Shown in pieces: positions 11,481 through 18,632 of a stretch of DNA of 18,835 nucleotides. Numbering within the stretch: the stretch's first letter is position 1; every line of letters begins with the position of its first letter. A model generated the notes under the pieces. It saw only the letters and a program-made list of their open reading frames with translations, did not search any database and was not told the DNA's origin. The position numbers and the translations under genes are program-made. Location of the stretch: positions 1-18,835 of the forward strand of contig NW_027018521.1 of NCBI RefSeq assembly GCF_032854445.1, given 5' to 3'. The DNA is from Liolophura sinensis. Taxonomy: Eukaryota; Mollusca; Polyplacophora; Chitonida; Chitonidae.

Positions 11481-12030
11481 ATGATGTCAAGATCACGTGC
11501 CCAGCAACGGCTCTTACTCCATGGAAACCAAGGAAATTTGCAATTTTTCAACAGCTGGAGATGCCTGGCCCAATTGCGCATCCTTTGGAACCTTATTGAT
11601 GTGGGTCAGTGTTCAATTGTACTTTTTACAGCGGATTGTATCAAGTACCTTTTGTTTTTTTTGATATACAAATGGTGTGGTTTTTCTACATGTAGATAAA
11701 GACATTGAGATTTTCTTCGACTTAGAAGTAAGACATTTGCTGGGTGAGTTAAATGGGCTTGGCCCAAAGATTTGACGTCGTCTGGGCTACCGAAGGGCAC
11801 ATAACTTATAATGAAAAGTTGAATATAGTAATGACCAGTCGCGATTGTACATAGTTAATGTAGCAGATTTCAATTCGCAAAAAGACCAGGCAAAATCCAA
11901 AAGTAGAAAAACTGTTCCAATGCTGCTGGTAAGAGGCTAATCCGACGTATTTTGTGACGAGAAATCGAATGGTGCAAACCGCGTTGCTCTCCGACCAATA
12001 CTTTTGGCTGTAGCCACAAATGAATAATCA
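11481..12030 (+). repeat. U21, class E
   Basis: 550 bp. TTTGATATAC, GAGATTTTC and GCAGATT mark class E. The extra base of TTTGATATAC is offset by a lost A in GCAAAATCC, a combination also found in U24, 1,650 bp downstream. A class A unit follows. Confidence 0.95.
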
Positions 12031-12580
12031 ATGATGTCAAGATCACGTGCCCAGCAACGGCTCTTAATCCATGGAAACCATAGAAATTTGCAATTTTTCA
12101 ACAGCTGGAGATGCCTGGCCCAATTGCGCATCTTTTGGCACCTTATTGATGTGGGTCAGTGTTCAATTGTACTTTTTACAGCAGACTGTATCAAGTACCT
12201 TGTGTTTTTTTTATAAACAAATGGTGTGGTTTTTCTACATGTAGATAAAGACATTGAGTTTGTCTTCGACTTAGGAGTAAGACATTTGCTGGGTGAGTTA
12301 AATGGGCTTGGCCCAAAGATTTGACGTCGTCTGGGCTACCGAAGGGCACATAACTTATAATGAAATGCTGAATATAGTAATGACCAGTCGCGATTGTACA
12401 TAGTTAATGTAGCCGATTTCAATTAGCAAAAAGACCAGGCAAAAATCCAAAAGTAGAAAAACTGTTCCAATGCTGCTGGTAAGAGGCTAATCCGACGTAT
12501 TTTGTGACGAGAAATCGAATGGTGCAAACCGCGTTGCTCTCTGACCAATACTTTTGGCTGTAGCCACAAATTAATAATCA
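12031..12580 (+). repeat. U22, class A
   Basis: 550 bp. CTTAATCC, ACCATAGAAA, CAGCAGACTG, TTAGGAG, GAAATGCTG and CAATTAGC mark class A. The T-tract is one base longer than in other A units. Private bases: CTCTCTGACC and AAATTAATAATC. Confidence 0.95.
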
Positions 12581-13130
12581 ATGATGTCAAGATCACGTGC
12601 CCAGCAACGGCTCTTACTCCATGGAAACCAAGGAAATTTGCAATTTTTCAACAGCTGGAGATGTCTGGCCCAATTGCGCACCCTTTGGCACTTTATTGAT
12701 GTGGGTCAGTGTTCATTTGTACTTTTTACAGCGGATTGTATCAAGTACCTTGTGTTTTTTTTATATACAAATGGTGTGGTTTTTCTACATGTAGATAAAG
12801 ACATTGAGTTTGTCTTCGACTTAGAAGTACGACATTTGCTGGGTGAGTTAAATGGGCTTGGCCCAAAGATTTGACGTCGTCTGGGCTACCGAAGGGCACA
12901 TAACTTATAATGAAAAGTTGAATATAGTAATGACCAGTCGCGATTGTACATAGTTAATGTAGCGGATTTCAATTTGCAAAAAGACCAGGCAAAAATCCAA
13001 AAGTAGAAAAACTGTTCCAATGCTGCTGGAAGGAGGCTAATCCGACGTATTTTGTGACGAGAAATCGAATGGTGCAAACCGCGTTGCTCTCCGACCAATA
13101 CTTTTGGCTGTAGCCACAAATGAATAATCA
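12581..13130 (+). repeat. U23, class F-like, most diverged unit
   Basis: 550 bp with no indel, yet at least seven private substitutions: GATGTCTGG, GCGCACCC, GCACTTTATT, GTTCATTTG, AAGTACGAC, AGCGGATTTC, CAATTTGC, and GCTGGAAGGAGG. TTTATATAC, TTTGTCTTC and GAAAAGTTG place it near class F. It seems to have escaped homogenisation longer than its neighbours. Confidence 0.92.
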
Positions 13131-13680
13131 ATGATGTCAAGATCACGTGCCCAGCAACGGCTCTTACTCCATGGAAACCAAGGAAATTTGCAATTTTTCA
13201 ACAGCTGGAGATGCCTGGCCCAATTGCGCATCCTTTGGCACCTTATTGATGTGGGTCAGTGTTTAATTGTACTTTTTACAGCGGATTGTATCAAGTACCT
13301 TTTGTTTTTTTTGATATACAAATGGTGTGGTTTTTCTACATGTAGATAAAGACATTGAGATTTTCTTCGACTTAGAAGTAAGACATTTGCTGGGTGAGTT
13401 AAATGGGCTTGGCCCAAAGATTTGACGTCGTCTGGGCTACCGAAGGGCACATAACTTATAATGAAAAGTTGAATATAGTAATGACCAGTCGCGATTGTAC
13501 ATAGTTAATGTAGCAGATTTCAATTCGCAAAAAGACCAGGCAAAATCCAAAAGTAGAAAAACTGTTCCAATGCTGCTGGTAAGAGGCTAATCCGACGTAT
13601 TTTGTGACGAGAAATCGAATGGTGCAAACCGCGTTGCTCTCCGACCAATACTTTTGGCTGTAGCCACAAATGAATAATCA
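13131..13680 (+). repeat. U24, class E
   Basis: 550 bp. TTTGATATAC, GAGATTTTC, GCAGATT and GCAAAATCC match U21. GTGTTTAATTG is private. It is the one E-type unit followed by class B rather than A, so it marks the join to the right duplicated block. Confidence 0.95.
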
Positions 13681-14230
13681 ATGATGTCAAGATCACGTGC
13701 CCAGCAACGGCTCTTACTCCATGGAAACCAAGGAAATTTGCAATTTTTCAACAGCTGGAGATGCCTGGCCCAATTGCGCATCCTTTGGCACCTTATTGAT
13801 GTGGGTCAGTGTTCAATTGTACTTTTTACAGCGGATTGCATCAAGTACCGTGTGTTTTTTTTATATACAAATGGTGTGGTTTTTCTACATGTAGATAAAG
13901 ACATTGAGTTTGTCTTCGACTTAGAAGTAAGACATTTGCTGGGTGAGTTAAATGGGCTTGGCCCAAAGATTTGACGTCGTCTGGGCTACCGAAGGGCACA
14001 TAACTTATAATGAAAAGTTGAATATAGTAATGACCAGTCGCAATTGTACATAGTTAATGTACCCGATTTCAATAAGCAAAAAGACCAGGCAATAATCCAA
14101 AAGTGGGAAAACTGTTCCAATGCTGCTGGTAAGAGGCTAATCCGACGTATTTTGTGACGAGAAATCGAATGGTGCAAACCGCGTTGCTCTCCGACCAATA
14201 CTTTTGGCTGTAGCCACAAATGAATAATCA
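13681..14230 (+). repeat. U25, class B
   Basis: 550 bp. Full B set with GATTGCATC and CAATAATCC as in U1. First unit of the right duplicated block. Confidence 0.95.
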
Positions 14231-14780
14231 ATGATGTCAAGATCACGTGCCCAGCAACGGCTCTTACTCCATGGAAACCAAGGAAATTTGCAATTTTTCA
14301 ACAGCTGGAGATGCCTGGCCCCATTGCGCATCCTTTGGCACCTTATTGATGTGGGTCAGTGTTCAATTGTACTTTTCACAGCGGATTGTATCAAGTACCT
14401 TTTGTTTTTTTTATATACAAATGGTGTGGTTTTTCTACATGTAGATAAAGACATTGAGTTTTTCTTTGACTTAGAAGTAAGACATTTGCTGGGTGAGTTA
14501 AATGGGCTTGGCCCAAAGATTTGACGTCGTCTGGGCTACCGAAGGGCACATAACTTATAATGAAATGTTGAATATAGTAATGACCAGTCGCGATTGTACA
14601 TAGTTAATGTAGCCGATTTCAATTCGCAAAAAGACCAGGCAAAAATCCAAAAGTAGAAAAACTGTTCCAATGCTGCTGGTAAGAGGCTAATCCGATGTAT
14701 TTTGTGACGAGAAATCAAATGGTGCAAACCGCGTTGCTCTCCGACCAATACTTTTGGCTGTAGCCACAAATGAATAATCA
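14231..14780 (+). repeat. U26, class C/D junction unit
   Basis: 550 bp. CCCCATTG near the start matches U2. From TTTTCACAGCGG onward everything matches U3 (TTTTTCTTTG, GAAATGTTG, CGATGTATT, AAATCAAATGG). The switch lies between 14322 and 14377. One unit was lost here relative to the left block. Confidence 0.88.
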
Positions 14781-15332
14781 ATGATGTCAAGATCACGTGC
14801 CCAGCAACGGCTCTTACTCCATGGAAACCAAGGAAATTTGCAATTTTTCAACAGCTGGAGATGCCTGGCCCAATTGCGCATCCTTTGGCACCTTATTGAT
14901 GTGGGTCAGTGTTCAATTGTACTTTTTACAGCGGATTGTATCAAGTACCGTGTGTTTTTTTTATATACAAATGGTGTGGTTTTTTCTACATGCAGATAAA
15001 GACATTGAGTTTGTATTCGACTTAGAAGTAAGACATTTGCTGGGTGAGTTAAATGGGCTTGGCCCAAAGATTTGACGTCGTCCTGGGCTACCGAAGGGCA
15101 CATAACTTATAATGAAAGTTGAATATAGTAATGACCAGTCGCAATTGTACATAGTTAATGTACCCGATTTCAATAAGCAAAAAGACCAGGCAAAAATCCA
15201 AAAGTGGGAAAACTGTTCCAATGCTGCTGGTAAGAGGCTAATCCGACGGATTTTGTGACGAGAAATCGAATGGTGCAAAACCGCGTTGCTCTCCGACCAA
15301 TACTTTTGGCTGTAGCCACAAATGAATAATCA
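14781..15332 (+). repeat. U27, class B
   Basis: 552 bp. Full B set with GTATTCGAC and CGACGGATT as in U4. An unusual run of one-base indels (GGTTTTTTCT, GTCCTGGGC, ATGAAAGTTG, GCAAAACCG) interrupts an otherwise clean stretch. ACATGCAGAT breaks the palindrome. Confidence 0.95.
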
Positions 15333-15880
15333 ATGATGTCAAGATCACGTGCCCAGCAACGGCTCTTACTCCATGGAACCAAGGAAATTTGCAATTTTTC
15401 AACAGCTGGAGATGCCTGCCCAATTGCGCATCCTTTGGCACCTTATTGATGTGGGTCAGTGTTCAATTGTACTTTTTACAGCGGATTGTATCAAGTACCT
15501 TGTGTTTTTTTAATATACAAAAGGTGTGGTTTTTCTACATGTAGATAAAGACATTGAGTTTGTCTTCGACTTAGAAGTAAGACATTTGCTGGGTGAGTTA
15601 AATGGGCTTGGCCCAAAGATTTGACGTCGTCTGGGCTACCGAAGGGCACATAACTTATAATGAAAAGTTGAATATAGTAATGACCAGTCGCGATTGTACA
15701 TAGTTAATGTAGCCGATTTCAATTCGCAAAAAGACCAGGCAAAAATCCAAAAGTAGAAAAACTGTTCCAATGCTGCTGGTAAGAGGCTAATCCGACGTAT
15801 TTTGTGACGAGAAATCGAATAGTGCAAACCGCGTTGCTCTCCGACCAATACTTTTCGCTGTAGCCACAAATGAATAATCA
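15333..15880 (+). repeat. U28, class C/E junction unit
   Basis: 548 bp. AAAAGGTGTGG and GAATAGTGC match U5, but the unit ends with TTTTCGCTG as in U7 and is followed, like U7, by an A/B unit. The switch lies between 15821 and 15856. Two units were lost here relative to the left block. Base losses at CATGGAACC and GCCTGCCC are suspect. Confidence 0.88.
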
Positions 15881-16429
15881 ATGATGTCAAGATCACGTGC
15901 CCAGCAACGGCTCGTAATCCATGGAAACCATAGAAATTTGCAATTTTTCAACAGCTGGAGATGCCTGGCCCAATTGCGCATCTTTTGGCACCTTATTGAT
16001 GTGGGTCAGTGTTCAATTGTACTTTTTACAGCAGACTGTATCAAGTACCTTGTGTTTTTTTATAAACAAATGGTGTGGTTTTTCTACATGTAGATAAAGA
16101 CGTTGAGTTTGTCTTCGACTTAGGAGTAAGACATTTGCTGGGTGAGTTAAATGGGCTTGGCCCAAAGATTTGACGTCGTCTGGGCTACCGAAGGGCACAT
16201 AACTTATAATGAAATGCTGAATATAGTAATGACCAGTCGCGATTGTACATAGTTAATGTAGCCGATTTCAATAAGCAAAAAGACCAGGCAAAAATCCAAA
16301 AGTGGGAAAACTGTTCCAATGCTGCTGGTAAGAGGCTAATCCGACGTATTTTGTGACGAGAAATCGAATGGTGCAAACCGCGTTGCTCTCCGACCAATAC
16401 TTTTGGCTGTAGCCACAAATGAATAATCA
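15881..16429 (+). repeat. U29, class A/B chimeric unit
   Basis: 549 bp. Class A through GAAATGCTG and GTAGCCG, class B from CAATAAGC. The switch lies between 16261 and 16273. Same structure as U8 but with TTAGGAG intact. Confidence 0.92.
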
Positions 16430-16981
16430 ACGATGTCAAGATCACGTGCCCAGCAACGGCTCTTACTCCATGGAAACCAAGGAAATTTGCAATTTTTCAA
16501 CAGCTGGAGATGCCTGGCCCAATTGCGCATCCTTTGGCACCTTATTGATGTGGGTCAGTGTTCAATTGTACTTTTCACAGCGGATTGTATCAAGTACCTT
16601 TTGTTTTTTTTTATATACAAATGGTGTGGTTTTTCTACATGTAGATAAAGACATTGAGTTTTTCTTCGACTTAGAAGTAAGACATTTGCTGGGTGAGTTA
16701 AATGGGCTTGGCCCAAAGATTTGACGTCGTCTGGGCTACCAAAAGGGCACATAACTTATAATGAAATGTTGAATATAGTAATGACCAGTCGCGATTGTAC
16801 ATAGTTAATGTAGCCGATTTCAATTCGCAAAAAGACCAGGCAAAAATCCAAAAGTAGAAAAACTGTTCCAATGCTGCTGGTAAGAGGCTAATCCGACGTA
16901 TTTTGTGACGAGAAATCGAATGGTGCAAACCGCGTTGCTCTCCGACCAATACTTTTGGCTGTAGCCACAAATGAATAATCA
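16430..16981 (+). repeat. U30, class D
   Basis: 552 bp. Class D markers. ACCAAAAGGG is shared only with U9, and the T-tract is one base longer than usual. These two explain the extra length. The anchor reads ACGATG instead of ATGATG. Confidence 0.95.
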
Positions 16982-17531
16982 ATGATGTCAAGATCACGTG
17001 CCCAGCAACGGCTCTTACTCCATGGAAACCAAGGAAATTTGCAATTTTTCAACAGCTGGAGATGCCTGGCCCAATTGCGCATCCTTTGGCACCTTATTGA
17101 TGTGGGTCAGTGTTCAATTGTACTTTTCACAGCGGATTGTATCAAGTACCTTTTGTTTTTTTTATATACAAATGGTGTGGTTTTTCTACATGTAGATAAA
17201 GACATTGAGTTTTTCTTCGACTTAGAAGTAAGACATTTGCTGGGTGAGTTAAATGGGCTTGGCCCAAAGATTTGACGTCGTCTGGGCTACCGAAGGGCAC
17301 ATAACTTATAATGAAAAGTTGAATATAGTAATGACCAGTCGCGATTGTACATAGTTAATGTAGCCGATTTCAATTCGCAAAAAGACCAGGCAAAAATCCA
17401 AAAGTAGAAAAACTGTTCCAATGCTGCTAGGAAGAGGCTAATCCGACGTATTTTGTGACGAGAAATCGAATGGTGCAAACCGCGTTGCTCTCCGACCAAT
17501 ACTTTTGGCTGTAGCCACAAATGAATAATCA
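16982..17531 (+). repeat. U31, class D head with class C tail
   Basis: 550 bp, no suspect indel. TTTTCACAGCGG and TTTTTCTTC, then GAAAAGTTG and GCTAGGAAG as in U10. This clean copy confirms that the U10 mosaic is real and not a sequencing artefact. Confidence 0.93.
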
Positions 17532-17544
17532 ATGATGTCAAGAT

Positions 17545-17550
17545 CACGTG
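17545..17550. other. CACGTG palindrome present in every unit head (reference copy)
   Basis: A CACGTG hexamer follows the ATGATGTCAAG anchor in all 34 unit heads in the window, with no substitution in the flanking GATCACGTGCC apart from suspected base loss or gain in the C run. CACGTG is a known core site for basic helix-loop-helix factors. Binding here is only a possibility. Confidence 0.6.
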
Positions 17551-17734
17551 CCCAGCAACGGCTCTTACTCCATGGAAACCAAGGAAATTTGCAATTTTTC
17601 AACAGCTGGAGATGCCTGGCCCAATTGCGCATCCTTTGGCACCTTATTGATGTGGGTCAGTGTTCAATTGTACTTTTTACAGCGGATTGTATCAAGTACC
17701 TTTTGTTTTTTTAATATACAAATGGTGTGGTTTT

Positions 17735-17746
17735 TCTACATGTAGA
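17735..17746. other. 12-bp perfect palindrome TCTACATGTAGA (reference copy)
   Basis: The sequence equals its own reverse complement. It recurs in most units, just after the T-tract and GGTGTGG. It is broken in U0, U7 and U16 by the same G-to-C change (TGTACAT) and in U27 by T-to-C. U10 has lost one upstream T but keeps the palindrome. U34 ends before it. Confidence 0.7.
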
Positions 17747-17803
17747 TAAAGACATTGAGTTTGTCTTCGACTTAGAAGTAAGACATTTGCTGGGTGAGTT
17801 AAA

Positions 17804-17864
17804 TGGGCTTGGCCCAAAGATTTGACGTCGTCTGGGCTACCGAAGGGCACATAACTTATAATGA
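17804..17864. other. 61-bp nearly invariant block (reference copy)
   Basis: This stretch begins with the interrupted palindrome TGGGC-TTG-GCCCA, contains TGACGTCGTC (with the palindrome GACGTC) and ends with CTTATAATGA. Leaving aside suspected one-base indels, only three complete units differ in it: U9 and U30 (ACCAAAAGGG) and U18 (ATAATAA). It carries none of the class markers, unlike the sequence on either side. Confidence 0.6.
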
Positions 17865-17897
17865 AAAGTTGAATATAGTAATGACCAGTCGCGATTG

Positions 17898-17912
17898 TAC
17901 ATAGTTAATGTA
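17898..17912. other. Stem-loop TACAT-AGTTA-ATGTA (reference copy)
   Basis: Five-base arms around a five-base loop. In class B units the GTAGCC to GTACCC change adds a sixth pair (GTACAT-AGTTA-ATGTAC). Short enough to be a chance occurrence that has been copied with the unit. Confidence 0.45.
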
Positions 17913-17928
17913 GCCGATTTCAATTCGC

Positions 17929-17962
17929 AAAAAGACCAGGCAAAAATCCAAAAGTAGAAAAA
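17929..17962 (+). other. Cluster of four short A-tracts (reference copy)
   Basis: Runs of 5, 5, 4 and 5 A occur within 34 bases, with centres about 13, 7.5 and 8.5 bp apart. A-tracts spaced near the helical repeat can bend DNA, and curved DNA is common in satellites. The spacing here is only loosely phased. Confidence 0.4.
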
Positions 17963-18055
17963 CTGTTCCAATGCTGCTGGTAAGAGGCTAATCCGACGTA
18001 TTTTGTGACGAGAAATCGAATGGTGCAAACCGCGTTGCTCTCCGACCAATACTTT

Positions 18056-18067
18056 TGGCTGTAGCCA
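18056..18067. other. Inverted repeat TGGCT-GT-AGCCA (reference copy)
   Basis: Five-base perfect arms separated by GT, near the end of each unit. Units ending in TTTTCGCTG (U7, U16, U28) have lost one arm base. Too short to be a convincing terminator or hairpin on its own. Confidence 0.45.
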
Positions 18068-18081
18068 CAAATGAATAATCA

Positions 18082-18632
18082 ATGATGTCAAGATCACGTG
18101 CCCAGCAACGGCTCTTACTCCATGGAAACCAAGGAAATTTGCAATTTTTCAACAGCTGGAGATGCCTGGCCCAATTGCGCATCCTTTGGCACCTTATTGA
18201 TGTGGGTCAGTGTTCAATTGTACTTTTTACAGCGGATTGTATCAAGTACCTTGTGTTTTTTTTATATACAAATGGTGTGGTTTTTCTACATGTAGATAAA
18301 GACATTGAGTTTGTCCTTCGACTTAGAAGTAAGACATTTGCTGGGTGAGTTAAATGGGCTTGGCCCAAAGATTTGACGTCGTCTGGGCTACCGAAGGGCA
18401 CATAACTTATAATGAAAAGTTGAATATAGTAATGACCAGTCGCGATTGTACATAGTTAATGTAGCAGATTTCAATTCGCAAAAAGACCAGGCAAAAATCC
18501 AAAAGTAGAAAAACTGTTCCAATGCTGCTGGTAAGAGGCTTATCCGACGTATTTTGTGACGAGAAATCGAATGGTGCAAACCGCGTTGCTCTCCGACCAA
18601 TACTTTTGGCTGTAGCCACAAATGAATAATCA
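18082..18632 (+). repeat. U33, class F (E-like end)
   Basis: 551 bp. TTTATATAC, GCAGATT and GGCTTATCC as in U14. The one extra base is a C in TTTGTCCTTCG. Confidence 0.94.

Larger units (their letters stand above)
9282..12030 (+). repeat. Candidate higher-order repeat A-B-C-D-E (U17-U21)
   Basis: Five consecutive units each carry a different linked set of class markers in the order A, B, C, D, E, and the next unit (U22, 12031) is A again. The block is 2,749 bp, five times the monomer. Elsewhere the same neighbours recur in part: A-B-C-D at U0-U3 and B-C-D-E at U4-U7 followed by an A-headed unit. I infer that this is the least disturbed copy of an ancestral five-unit higher-order repeat. Only one full cycle is visible, so periodicity at this level is not proved. 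Confidence 0.6.
17532..18081 (+). repeat. U32, class C, clean reference unit
   Basis: 550 bp without indels. By direct count it has 224 G+C (41%) and 19 CpG. Used here as the reference for the sites inside a unit. TTTAATATAC, TTTGTCTTC, GAAAAGTTG and CAATTCGC mark class C. Confidence 0.96.

Noticed and set aside
16982-17275. A 97-codon plus-strand reading frame starting at the ATGATGTCA anchor, recurring in many units
   Set aside because: It is intact in only some units. T-tract length differences of one base shift the frame in the rest, and class substitutions change amino acids freely. No recognisable domain, and no spacing or signals of a gene family. It recurs because the repeat recurs.
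17769-17782. Hairpin CTTC-GACTTA-GAAG
   Set aside because: Four-base arms with a six-base loop are expected by chance and are changed in U3 and U26 without any compensating change.
17767-17783. Possible CENP-B box at CTTCGACTTAGAAGTAA
   Set aside because: It fits the TTCG and central A of the consensus but has AGTA where the essential CGGG core should be, and no other site in the unit fits better.
17532-18081. Tandemly amplified transposable element or MITE
   Set aside because: No terminal inverted repeats, target-site duplications, poly(A) tail, reverse transcriptase or transposase remnants are visible. An origin from such an element cannot be excluded but has no support here.
17837-18097. 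An 86-codon minus-strand frame present in about 15 units, with a hydrophobic stretch
   Set aside because: The variants that separate classes are mostly amino-acid changing (for example E to L and A to G replacements), it overlaps open frames on the other strand, and ordinary one-base length variants break it. A dN/dS test over accurate copies would settle it; a ratio well below 1 would revive the idea.
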